Assembly: GCF_009766095.1 (NCBI RefSeq)
Contig: NZ_LMUD01000047.1
Span: forward strand, 219,338-283,337
Length of the DNA stretch: 64,000 nt
From: Granulicella sp. S190
GTDB taxonomy: Bacteria; Acidobacteriota; Terriglobia; Terriglobales; Acidobacteriaceae
Direction: 5' to 3'
Shown: in pieces, positions 1 to 6,899 of the stretch
Position numbering within the stretch: the first letter of the stretch is position 1
Layout: each line of letters opens with the position of its first letter
Translations under genes and position numbers: made by a program
Notes under the pieces: model-generated
The model's input: only the letters and a program-made list of their open reading frames with translations
Databases searched by the model: none
What the model was told of the DNA's origin: nothing

Positions 1-308
1 TCTTTGTTCACCTTTACCTTCGTCACCATCACCGTATCGCCGTTTCGCACCGACACGCCAAACTGCTTCAGCCGGTCCCCATAGCTCTTCGTATCCATTG
101 GCGGCTGCCGGTTCGGGTAGATATCCACCCCCTTCTGCGTCCCCGGCATATCGATCTTCACCACCACCTGCTTGCCCTCAAAGTAAGGCGAGAGCGCATC
201 CGGATTCTGCGCCACGGCCCTCGGTACAACCGTAAAGGCAACCGCGATCGCAGCCGCAAAACCAAGTCGCAGGCAAGACTCTTCGAACCAGCATTGAAAC
301 CGACGCAT
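1..308 (-). CDS. Secreted protein of unknown function, 3' end cut by window edge
   Basis: The reading frame starts at ATG 308 and runs off the left edge, so only about 102 N-terminal residues are seen. A GGAGAG Shine-Dalgarno lies just upstream of the start. Residues 1-33 form a signal peptide (basic start, FAAAIAVAFTVV core, AVAQ cleavage). The mature part begins with an acidic segment and continues with KQVVVKIDMPGTQKGVDIYP and alternating strand-like stretches. I do not recognise the family; secretion is supported, the function is not. Confidence 0.7.
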   Translation of the reverse strand, partial: MRRFQCWFEESCLRLGFAAAIAVAFTVVPRAVAQNPDALSPYFEGKQVVVKIDMPGTQKGVDIYPNRQPPMDTKSYGDRLKQFGVSVRNGDTVMVTKVKVNK

Positions 309-415
309 AGCACTCTCCAGAATCGACAGGAAACGAAAAAGGGCCCAAGTAAAGATGTGATTGAAGACGAAAGTATCATAGCCTCCACGGCAACACCGCT
401 TGCCGTCGGCCAAAT

Positions 416-680
416 CATGTCAAGCCCCGAACCCTCAAATACCCGCGTCAATCAAGGGGTATCCCGTGGCATAGGAATTAGCTTGAACAACGTAAACTGG
501 ATTCAGTATCAAAGAAGGCCTCGGGACAACCCGAGGCCTTTTCACTAGCGTACAAGTCGTTGAAAACAAATATTTTGTGCGTAACTCATTTGATGCCAAT
601 ATTTTGCAGTCTGGGGGTGCCTGTAGCTTCAACAAAAGAAAAGACATCCTCCCAAAATACCCCAAGGGGGAGGGGGGAGG
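416..680 (+). repeat. Dispersed non-coding repeat, copy A
   Basis: This stretch of the gene-free 309-785 region shares a layout with 3855-4078. It runs: TGTCAAGCCCC, then a GTGGCATAGGAATTAG-like segment, a weak -10-like TAAACT, a strong terminator hairpin, then AATATTTT..GCGTAAC and AATATTTTGCAG, and finally a poly-G/poly-C tract (CCCCAAGGGGGAGGGG). Hairpin stem sequences differ between the copies but both are G+C-rich with CCTCGG at the base. It may be a mobile or transcribed intergenic element. No protein is encoded. Confidence 0.55.
515..543 (+). terminator. Intrinsic terminator hairpin
   Basis: An 11-bp perfect stem (AAGGCCTCGGG / CCCGAGGCCTT) with a 4-nt loop is followed by TTTTC. No plus-strand gene lies upstream in the window, so it probably ends a short transcript of the dispersed repeat that holds it. 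Confidence 0.7.
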
Positions 681-730
681 GAAGGGAGACACAAGAAGAA
701 GGGAAGCATCGACTTCGATCCTTCTGTCAG

Positions 731-767
731 GGCAAACAAAAGAGGGAAGCCAAAGGCTCCCCTCTTT
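731..767 (-). terminator. Intrinsic terminator downstream of the 786-1250 gene
   Basis: Read on the minus strand, a 13-bp stem with one mismatch (AAAGAGGGGAGCC / GGCTTCCCTCTTT) with a 3-nt loop is followed by TGTTTGCC. It starts about 20 bases after the stop of the minus-strand gene. Confidence 0.7.
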
Positions 768-785
768 CTTCTACAGGCGATACCG

Positions 786-1250
786 TTACTCCCAGTGAGC
801 CGTACGCTGCGCATTGTCGACAATCGTATGCGCGTAGTCGATGTGTCCGATCGCACGATCACGAAGCCCATGCGCCTGCGGAACATCCTCTGCATGCTCC
901 AGATCACGGTGAGCTGCAAACAGAAGTTCATTCGCCTTGCGGAACCGGTCATGTGGGCTCAGCCCTGTATCGATGTGGAACGGGTCATTCAATCCCTTGC
1001 CGTCATCGATGGCCGCATGCTTGATCTCGTCGATCGCAGCATCGATATGGTGAATCGCCTCATTGTCCTCGCGCTTCACCGGTGCCCAGGCCCATCCGTC
1101 GTTCAGGTAGTGCCGTGCCGCGCGCAGATCGCTCAGGGCATGCAGGTAAGCCGGGTGAGGCCCCGGAACCTCCTGTGCCTGTATCGTCATCGGCGCTGCT
1201 GCCGTCACCAGTCCAGCTGTCAAAATCATCAAACGTACCTTGCTGACCAT
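786..1250 (-). CDS. Periplasmic helical protein, function unknown
   Basis: The 154-residue protein starts at ATG 1250, chosen because AGGAGA lies 9 bases upstream and a signal peptide follows (MVSKVRLMILTAGLVTAAAP, cleavage after IQAQ). The mature part is helical and rich in His, Asp and Ala, with recurring HPAYLHALSDLRAARHYL, HIDAAIDEIKHAAIDD and HRDLEHAEDV segments. These suggest a small helical bundle. The many histidines could bind metal, but no family-specific site is evident. It is monocistronic and divergent from pyrH. Confidence 0.75.
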   Translation of the reverse strand: MVSKVRLMILTAGLVTAAAPMTIQAQEVPGPHPAYLHALSDLRAARHYLNDGWAWAPVKREDNEAIHHIDAAIDEIKHAAIDDGKGLNDPFHIDTGLSPHDRFRKANELLFAAHRDLEHAEDVPQAHGLRDRAIGHIDYAHTIVDNAQRTAHWE

Positions 1251-1440
1251 CTTTCTTTCTCCTTGGGCTGCGTTGTGTCGTGCCCGCAACCTGCAATACC
1301 CACCTTACTCGGCAAAGTTGTGCACAATCACTCTCCGTCGCCACCAAGTTGTAAACAAAATTGTCCTCCGGACCGTCTATGGCAGCGAATTTATCGCCGG
1401 CATTCCCGGTCGCCCTCAGCATGCGATACTTAGTTCTGAC

Positions 1441-2145
1441 ATGTACAAAAGAGTGCTCCTCAAGATCTCTGGCGAAGCCTTGGCTGCAGGCAAAGGCTTC
1501 GGCATCGACGCCGTCTTCATCCACAAAATTGCCGCCGAGATCGCCGCCGTTCATGCCCTCGGCTGCGAGATAGGCATCGTCGTCGGCGGAGGCAACTTCT
1601 TCCGCGGAGTCGCCCAGCAAGCCATCGACATGGACCGCGTCGCCGCCGACCACATGGGCATGCTCTCCACCGTCATCAACGCCATCGCCCTCCAGGACGC
1701 CATCGAGAAGCTTGGCCTCTTCTGCCGCGTCATGTCCGCCATCGAGATGCACGAGGTCGCCGAACCTTACATCCGCCGCCGCGCCATGCGCCACCTCGAG
1801 AAGAACCGCATCGTCATCTTCGCCGCCGGCACCGGCAACCCCTTCTTCTCCACCGACACCGCCGCCAGCCTCCGCGCCATGGAGATCAAGGCAGACATCC
1901 TACTCAAGGCCACCTCGGTCGACGGCATCTACACCGCCGACCCCAAAAAAGACGACACTGCCACCAAGTTCGACGAGATCACCTATAGCGAGATGCTTCG
2001 CCTCAACCTCCGCGTCATGGACACCACCGCCGTCTCCCTCTGCCGCGACAACAACATGCCCATGATGGTCTTCAGCATGCGGGAGTCCGGCAACATCGTC
2101 CGCGTCGTAAGCGGCGAAAAGATAGGCTCCCTGGTCACAGCGTAA
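1441..2145 (+). CDS. pyrH: UMP kinase
   Basis: This 234-residue amino-acid-kinase-fold protein phosphorylates UMP to UDP with ATP, an essential cytoplasmic step of pyrimidine nucleotide synthesis. Family motifs are present in order: MYKRVLLKISGEAL near the N-terminus, the glycine loop VVGGGNFFRG, DHMGMLSTVINAIALQDA in the UMP site, TGNPFFSTDTAA and KATSVDGIYTADP toward the C-terminus. The ATG at 1441 gives the standard family start (MYKRVLLK); an upstream in-frame extension has no conserved content. It usually lies with tsf/frr in bacteria, but here it stands alone. Confidence 0.97.
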   Translation: MYKRVLLKISGEALAAGKGFGIDAVFIHKIAAEIAAVHALGCEIGIVVGGGNFFRGVAQQAIDMDRVAADHMGMLSTVINAIALQDAIEKLGLFCRVMSAIEMHEVAEPYIRRRAMRHLEKNRIVIFAAGTGNPFFSTDTAASLRAMEIKADILLKATSVDGIYTADPKKDDTATKFDEITYSEMLRLNLRVMDTTAVSLCRDNNMPMMVFSMRESGNIVRVVSGEKIGSLVTA

Positions 2146-2169
2146 CCGCCGTAATCGGTTGTCGTTGCC

Positions 2170-2212
2170 TGTTCTTTTGTTGTCATCCCGTAGGGATCTG
2201 CTGTTGTCCTTG
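2170..2212 (+). repeat. Short dispersed repeat, TTGTCATCCCG type
   Basis: The segment TTGTTGTCATCCCG-TAGGGATCTGCTGTTGTC recurs with few changes at about 3768-3805, on both sides of the acyltransferase gene, with a looser third copy at about 3728-3760. It is intergenic and its role is unknown. Confidence 0.5.
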
Positions 2213-2388
2213 TCGTTTTTGACCGTCTTCTCCCATAAAGAGGAGATATCCACAATCCCCAACCCACGCCCAAAACTCAATACCTGCGAATTATGTCGTC
2301 TTCCCACTCCGCATCCGCGTCAAAACCTAAGAAACAGCGTTAGATCAAGTTAAGATCCACAGCATCCCATACAAGCAGGACGAATCGT

Positions 2389-3573
2389 GTGAATCCGAGC
2401 CTTCTGGAACTAGAGACCGAGCAGCCGCGAAGCCCTGCCCCGTCACCCGCGGCCCACACCACCCGCAAGCCGCCTCTGCCGGCCCTCACCGGCATCCGCA
2501 CCCTTCTCGCCATCTTCATCATCCTCTTCCACTTCACCCCTCCGCATCTGGGACTTCTCTATCCCATCATCGACAACGGCTATGTCTTCGTAGGCGTGTT
2601 CTTCCTCATCTCCGGCTACGTCCTTACCTATAACTACGCCGACCGTGCTCAGACCTTGGTCAAGCGCGAGTTCTGGCTCGCCCGCTTCTCCCGCCTCTAC
2701 CCCGTCTACCTGCTCGTCCTCCTCCTCTCCTTCCGTATGGTTCAGGATGAGTGGCACGCCCGCTCCCACTTCGATTTCTGGCAGGGAATGATTCTCACCC
2801 CCCTCGTCCTTCAGGGCTGGAGCCCCTCCGTCGCCACCTTCTGGAACACCGTCGCCTGGACCCTTTCGAGCGAAGTAGTTCTCTACGCAGCCTTCCCGTG
2901 GTTGATCCGTCTCCCATGGCCGAGGAGGCCGATCCACCTCATCCTTCTCCTCCTCGCGCTATGGATCATCGGTCTCGCGCCCCACTCCCTCTACCTCCTG
3001 CTAAACCCAGACCACATCATCGGCCCGGTAGACCGTTACAGCTCCACCCAACTCATCCGCTTCCTCAAGTACACCCCACTCCCCTACGCCTGCACCTTCC
3101 TCATCGGCGTCACCCTGGGCAAGCTGCAGCACACCCTCACCATCCCCCCCCGCCACCGTCTGCTTCTCTCCGCCGTAAGCCTGACCCTCATTGGATTTTT
3201 CTTCTACACGGTCGTTCTTCACACACCGTACCTTCTAATGCACGGGGGCCTAATGACCCCTGTCTTCGCAGCTCTTGTCCTCGGCCTTAGCGGCCCTCAT
3301 CCAATCTCGGCGTTCTTTTCATGGCGTCCTCTTTTGCTGGTTGGTGAGAGCAGCTACTGTCTCTATCTTCTCCACTTCAACGTATTCCAACTCCTCCACA
3401 CCTACCACGTACCCGAGCATCTACATATGGTCGCCTTCGACCCCTGGCTCTCCTACGCAATCCTCATCCTTCTAGCACTGGCCACCTTCCACTTTGTAGA
3501 AGCGCCCGCCCGTAAAGCCATCCTTGGCCGTTTCTCCCGCAAAACTCGTCCGCTCTCCCCAGTCGCGTCCTAG
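2389..3573 (+). CDS. Acyltransferase 3 family membrane protein
   Basis: The 394-residue protein is an integral-membrane O-acyltransferase of the Acyl_transf_3 (OafA/NodX/exopolysaccharide acyltransferase) group. These enzymes move acetyl or other acyl groups to extracytoplasmic sugars or lipids. After a Pro-rich N-terminus the first helix carries LLAIFIILFHF, whose His fits the conserved catalytic His. About ten hydrophobic helices follow, including GYVFVGVFFLISGYVLTYNY and ARFSRLYPVYLLVLLL with the family R-x-x-R-L-Y-P element. Start is GTG 2389 with AGGA 8 bases upstream. The acceptor cannot be told from sequence. Confidence 0.92.
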   Translation: MNPSLLELETEQPRSPAPSPAAHTTRKPPLPALTGIRTLLAIFIILFHFTPPHLGLLYPIIDNGYVFVGVFFLISGYVLTYNYADRAQTLVKREFWLARFSRLYPVYLLVLLLSFRMVQDEWHARSHFDFWQGMILTPLVLQGWSPSVATFWNTVAWTLSSEVVLYAAFPWLIRLPWPRRPIHLILLLLALWIIGLAPHSLYLLLNPDHIIGPVDRYSSTQLIRFLKYTPLPYACTFLIGVTLGKLQHTLTIPPRHRLLLSAVSLTLIGFFFYTVVLHTPYLLMHGGLMTPVFAALVLGLSGPHPISAFFSWRPLLLVGESSYCLYLLHFNVFQLLHTYHVPEHLHMVAFDPWLSYAILILLALATFHFVEAPARKAILGRFSRKTRPLSPVAS

Positions 3574-3956
3574 CAGGATCGACAGAGGCCACGACCAAAA
3601 TCTGTCATTAGATCTGTCATTTCGACTGAAGCGGACAGCTTTGTCCTGCGCAGTGGAGAAACCTGCTTTGCCGCTACCGGTTCAAACTAGGCGGGTGACG
3701 AATACGGATGTTTTGGCCTTGCCTATCCTTTTTGTTATCTCCCAGGGATCTACTGTTGTTGTCTGTATTTTGTTGTCATCCCGCAGTGATCTGCTGCTGT
3801 CGTTGTTGACTCACAGTTGCAACCAACCGTCGCCAGCCATCGATCCCCGAGAATTCCTGTCAAGCCCCCAAGAAGCAAATCACTGCTTCAGGCAACGACA
3901 AATGCGTGGCGTATTAGTTTCTCTGCCTTCGCTATACTTGAAACAGAGTTCAAACA

Positions 3957-3992
3957 GATACCCTCGGACATTAATCCGAGGGTATCTTTGTT
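3957..3992 (+). terminator. Intrinsic terminator hairpin
   Basis: A perfect 12-bp stem (GATACCCTCGGA / TCCGAGGGTATC) with a 6-nt loop is followed by TTTGTTTG. With the TATACT box at 3933-3938 it would delimit a transcript of only about 50 nt. Confidence 0.75.
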
Positions 3993-4070
3993 TGTACAGG
4001 CAGCTGGAACGTGTCACCCGTAACGCATTTGTTTGGAATATTTTAGGCGTAACCCTTTTTGAATGAATAT

Positions 4071-4078
4071 TTTGCAGA
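4071..4078. repeat. Target-site duplication, left (TTTGCAGA)
   Basis: TTTGCAGA directly precedes the inverted-repeat tip GGTAAGTATCCC at 4079. The same eight bases directly follow the other tip, at 6533-6540. Eight bp is the usual duplication length of IS1595-family elements. Confidence 0.9.
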
Positions 4079-4190
4079 GGTAAGTATCCCCACATGTAAG
4101 GTACACTCAAAATACCGTCACAGGGCAGCTAAGAGATGTCTTGTAGTCATCTCTATTTTGGCGCTTCTTTGTAGGGTTCAAGACGACAGC

Positions 4191-5105
4191 CTATGGCTTT
4201 TTTCCGATGCATATTCTCAGTATTTCCTCCCCGGGGTCGGGGTCGAGCACTCCTTTTGTGACATTATTTTCTTCCGGAGGAGCGATGCTGGAACCGATCA
4301 TTTGGCTCAAAACAATGCCAGCGCGTAACTTCTGCGACAAAGAAGGAAATGGCTTCACTTGGAGTTCTGCGAGCGATTCTTTTTCGGTGACATGTACCGC
4401 TATCCCCGTATCCAAGCAAGATGGAACCATTTCTCCCTTCTCCCCTGCGGCGAAGACTGTCTTCATTGTCGGAATGCCAATATTCATGCCAGCTGGCTGT
4501 ACTCGGATCCAACCAGCATCTTTCAATGCTTGGGCGACGATCACTGAAAACCTATTGGATTCATCATCCATGAATGCATTAATGGTGAAGTCCGTTCCCT
4601 TGAACGGTTTGAGCCCAGTGACTAATTCATCTTTGCGAACAAGAGAACGTGGCGTCTTGATAGCACTCAATTTAGCCTCCGCTGTAGCTTCTCGTTGTGT
4701 TGAGTCTGCTAAGCGTTGCTCTGCATCAGCTAGTCGCGATACCGCATCTGCGGCTTGCTTCTTGGCAGATACGATATCTGACTCGAAAGAGTCTGCTTCT
4801 TTTCTTGCACCAGCCGCCAAGATTGTCGCTACCGCTGAAGATTTAACCGCCTCGCCAGATTTGGTTGACGCGTCTTTGGCGGAAGTATCTGCTGCTCCTG
4901 CGGAGGCTTTGGCTTGGAATGCTGACGTGCCAGCATCGCGCAACAAATCAATGTTTATGGATTGGATATTCTCGTCATCCCTGTTCACGTCCCTGTCTAT
5001 CCAAAACTCTCCAGCCACTCCAACTGAAACGATGATCCAACCGATCAGTCCGATAAACGTAATCCAGTATGGCCCATGTTCAGCTACAGGTTTTTTCTCA
5101 AACGC
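4191..5105 (-). CDS. Passenger membrane coiled-coil protein, downstream part (-1 frame)
   Basis: The open frame runs from 5105 to 4191 (304 codons) but has no ATG/GTG/TTG before GTG 5018. A GTG 5018 start would remove a clear transmembrane helix (PYWITFIGLIGWIIVSVGVAGE). After the helix come an Ala/Glu/Lys coiled coil (about residues 55-140), a segment KDELVTGLKPFKGTDFTI, and a mixed alpha/beta C-terminus containing ALKDAGWIRVQPAGMNIGIP. The layout matches a family of hypothetical proteins in which two N-terminal helices and the coiled coil sit on one polypeptide. Here the first helix is encoded by the overlapping ORF 5084-5359. The two are probably one gene joined by, or broken by, a frameshift at A6C. 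Confidence 0.7.
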   Translation of the reverse strand, partial: AFEKKPVAEHGPYWITFIGLIGWIIVSVGVAGEFWIDRDVNRDDENIQSINIDLLRDAGTSAFQAKASAGAADTSAKDASTKSGEAVKSSAVATILAAGARKEADSFESDIVSAKKQAADAVSRLADAEQRLADSTQREATAEAKLSAIKTPRSLVRKDELVTGLKPFKGTDFTINAFMDDESNRFSVIVAQALKDAGWIRVQPAGMNIGIPTMKTVFAAGEKGEMVPSCLDTGIAVHVTEKESLAELQVKPFPSLSQKLRAGIVLSQMIGSSIAPPEENNVTKGVLDPDPGEEILRICIGKKP

Positions 5106-5359
5106 TTAATGGCATTGGAGATTTCATATACCAGTTCGGGGCCCTCTAATATGACTCCAACAGCGACTAGCTGTGTCACGAACAAAAGATGGGAGAAATC
5201 AACCTTACGTGCGTTGTCCCATACGTTTCTACTGTCCTCCAAAGCTTTTATTGCTTGGGGAGAAAGCCCATCCATGAGTGAAGCTAAAGACATCAACGAG
5301 GACAACGGGCGAATTAGTTCATTTGATAGACACATGATCGTGCTCACCTTAGTGTTCAT
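5084..5359 (-). CDS. Passenger membrane coiled-coil protein, upstream part (0 frame)
   Basis: The 91-residue ORF from ATG 5359 has one hydrophobic helix (HLLFVTQLVAVGVILEGPEL) followed by a short basic tail ending at TAG 5084. Its last codons AGA-AAA-AAC-CTG-TAG contain the heptamer A-AAA-AAC at 5096-5090, in the phase needed for a -1 ribosomal slip. The slip would carry translation into the frame that encodes the second helix and coiled coil. Alternatives are an indel in the A6 run, or two translationally coupled proteins. It lies inside the IS1595-type element. Confidence 0.65.
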   Translation of the reverse strand: MNTKVSTIMCLSNELIRPLSSLMSLASLMDGLSPQAIKALEDSRNVWDNARKVDFSHLLFVTQLVAVGVILEGPELVYEISNAIKRLRKNL

Positions 5360-5431
5360 CGTTGTTATTGCATGGAGGGTTAGGGCCGAATGGCACTAGG
5401 CTATGTGCCATAATCCTAGCTAGGGAATTAT

Positions 5432-5611
5432 ATGAGTCCTTCACCAAAGCTGACCAAAGAAGAGAAGCAGAACGGGAAACGCAAGTTTCTCACCCCTCTC
5501 CCGCAAACGTTGGAGGAGTCGGAGATGCACCCTATCACCGTGGAAATGTTCACACGACTTGTAAAGAAAGCTATTCCGCCTTCGCCACAACCTGATCCAG
5601 CAAAGACTTAA
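5432..5611 (+). CDS. 59-residue conserved-looking passenger ORF overlapping the transposase 3' end
   Basis: ATG 5432 to TAA 5611 encodes 59 residues, basic at the N-terminus (KLTKEEKQNGKRKF) with a Pro-rich tail. It is transcribed against the transposase, and its last 41 bases overlap the transposase C-terminus. The upstream sequence has TAGGGAATT but no strong ribosome site. Small plus-strand ORFs beside ISXO2-like transposases are seen in other elements as far as I recall. The function is unknown; it could bind nucleic acid or be non-essential. Confidence 0.5.
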   Translation: MSPSPKLTKEEKQNGKRKFLTPLPQTLEESEMHPITVEMFTRLVKKAIPPSPQPDPAKT

Positions 5612-6482
5612 ACATCGGCTGGTTATCCATTCGGCGGTTGTAGCGGAACGAGTATTCATCGCAGTAAGACTGCAAATACTTGGTGCTTACCGAGTGGTAT
5701 ACGCCTTCGATCCCACGCTTCAATAGGCTCCAGAAGCCTTCAATCGTCTGGGTGTGAATGTGCCCCATCACATAAATGCCAGCCGTATGGTTGATGCGCT
5801 CATGCTTGTAGTTATTGCCCATCCATCGCACGTTATCGTATGAGGAATAGGAGTCCGTGTAGACGGTGCTCTTGGGCAGCACACGCTCTGCGACTATGGG
5901 CATGAGGGTCTTCTCTTTCACATCCGCGACCACGCGAGTGATGACGCGCCCCTTGCGCTCGACAATCCCAAAGATGGGCTGCTTGTCCTTGTACTTGCCT
6001 TCGGTACGCTTGTTGGCGTGCTGGTTCTTTTTCGGTGCGCCGTGAAATGTTTCATCCATCTCAACCGGGCCGGACAGCACGAGGTCTTCCGACATCAGAG
6101 TACGAATCTGTTTGAACATGCGCCATGCCGTCTTGTAGGTGACGCCGCACTCGCGCTGTATCTGCTTTGCGCTGATCCCGCAGCGCGTAGCCGACATGAG
6201 GTACATTGCATAGAACCAGAGCCGCAGGGACGTGCTGGACTTCTCGAATATTGTTCCAGCCATCGGCGAGATGTAGGTTCCACAGTAGTCGCAGGCATAC
6301 GCCTTTTTGGTGGCGATCCGGTGGTGCTTGCGCTCCACTTTGCAGTAAGAGCAAATAGCAAGTGATCCGGGATAGCGTTGCTCCATCAGCCAATCTAAGC
6401 AAGCATTGTCATCCACGAATTGTTTGTTGAAGTCGTTGATTGTAAAGCGACGTTCGGCGGGAATGGGCTGAGGAATCTTCAT
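5571..6482 (-). CDS. IS1595-family (ISXO2-like) transposase
   Basis: The 303-residue enzyme catalyses cut-and-paste type movement of the surrounding element. The N-terminus has a zinc ribbon (CSYCKVERKHHRIATKKAYACDYCG) typical of the family, followed by a helical DNA-binding part (YMLSATRCGISAKQIQRECGVTYKTAWRM). The DDE-type core includes GPVEMDETFHGAPKK, STVYTDSYSSYD and HTQTIEGFWSLLKRGIEGVYHSV. Start ATG 6482 (MKIPQPIPAE) fits the family better than the TTG at 6503. The gene looks intact, and the element's clean target duplication suggests a fairly recent insertion. Confidence 0.95.
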   Translation of the reverse strand: MKIPQPIPAERRFTINDFNKQFVDDNACLDWLMEQRYPGSLAICSYCKVERKHHRIATKKAYACDYCGTYISPMAGTIFEKSSTSLRLWFYAMYLMSATRCGISAKQIQRECGVTYKTAWRMFKQIRTLMSEDLVLSGPVEMDETFHGAPKKNQHANKRTEGKYKDKQPIFGIVERKGRVITRVVADVKEKTLMPIVAERVLPKSTVYTDSYSSYDNVRWMGNNYKHERINHTAGIYVMGHIHTQTIEGFWSLLKRGIEGVYHSVSTKYLQSYCDEYSFRYNRRMDNQPMFKSLLDQVVAKAE

Positions 6483-6532
6483 GGCAAGACTAGTGTCCCA
6501 CAAATATTACCTTACGTCAAGGGATACTTACC

Positions 6533-6540
6533 TTTGCAGA
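6533..6540. repeat. Target-site duplication, right (TTTGCAGA)
   Basis: This is the exact copy of 4071-4078, immediately outside the right inverted repeat of the IS1595-type element. The rest of the gene-free stretch to 6899 holds the continuation of repeat copy B (poly-C/poly-G tract near 6588-6620) and the bidirectional terminator at 6853-6880. Confidence 0.9.
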
Positions 6541-6852
6541 CAGTGGTGTCGCATAAATCGATGATAATAATAGGCTTCCGCGCAAGATACCCCCCAAGGG
6601 GGGAGGGGGGTACCCCTGTGTAGGGTTGGGATAACGGAAGGCAGAAGAGGTACGGAAGAGTGACGCGAGAGGCCTTCCAATCTGTCTTGTTTAGGGCACG
6701 GCTTCAGCTATGACGCAAGAGCTTTGGTTGAATTGCGGCTTTATCGGCTGAGGTCCGCTTTTCGCTTTCGGGGTATCTTTTCGTCACCCTTGATGTCCCA
6801 CAAGGGACATCAAGGCAAACCGGAAGAGTGCCATCGGCCCCATTGGGAACGC

Positions 6853-6880
6853 AAAAAGCCCCGCAGCTGCGGGGCTTTTT
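6853..6880. terminator. Bidirectional intrinsic terminator
   Basis: This 28-bp perfect palindrome (AAAAAGCCCCGCAG and its complement) has T5 on either strand. It lies 20 bases past the stop of the minus-strand beta-propeller gene. Confidence 0.85.
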
Positions 6881-6899
6881 GCTAGGACATAGCAGCCTA

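Larger units (their letters stand above)
3855..4078 (+). repeat. Dispersed non-coding repeat, copy B, interrupted by the IS1595-type element
   Basis: This copy has the same order as 416-680: TGTCAAGCCCC, a GTGGCGTATTAG segment, TATACT at 3933-3938, a terminator hairpin, GGAATATTTTAGGCGTAAC and AATATTTTGCAG. The element at 4079-6532 is inserted directly after this last motif. The continuation, including the poly-G tract, is found beyond the element at about 6541-6625. The rest of 3574-3854 is non-coding with copies of the TTGTCATCCCG repeat. Confidence 0.6.
4079..6532. mobile_element. IS1595-family (ISXO2-like) element with passenger genes
   Basis: The 2454-bp element is bounded by imperfect inverted repeats that start GGTAAGTATCCC on each side (about 22 of the first 27 positions match, up to TAAGGTA). 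It has perfect 8-bp direct duplications. On the minus strand it carries an ISXO2-like DDE transposase and a two-part membrane coiled-coil gene, with a 59-residue plus-strand ORF between them. It has landed inside a dispersed intergenic repeat. All parts look intact except the split passenger gene. Confidence 0.92.

Noticed and set aside
1240..1440. N-terminal extension of pyrH by 67 codons
   Set aside because: The extension overlaps the divergent gene start and has no conserved content; UMP kinases begin at MYKRVLLK-type sequence, which is ATG 1441.
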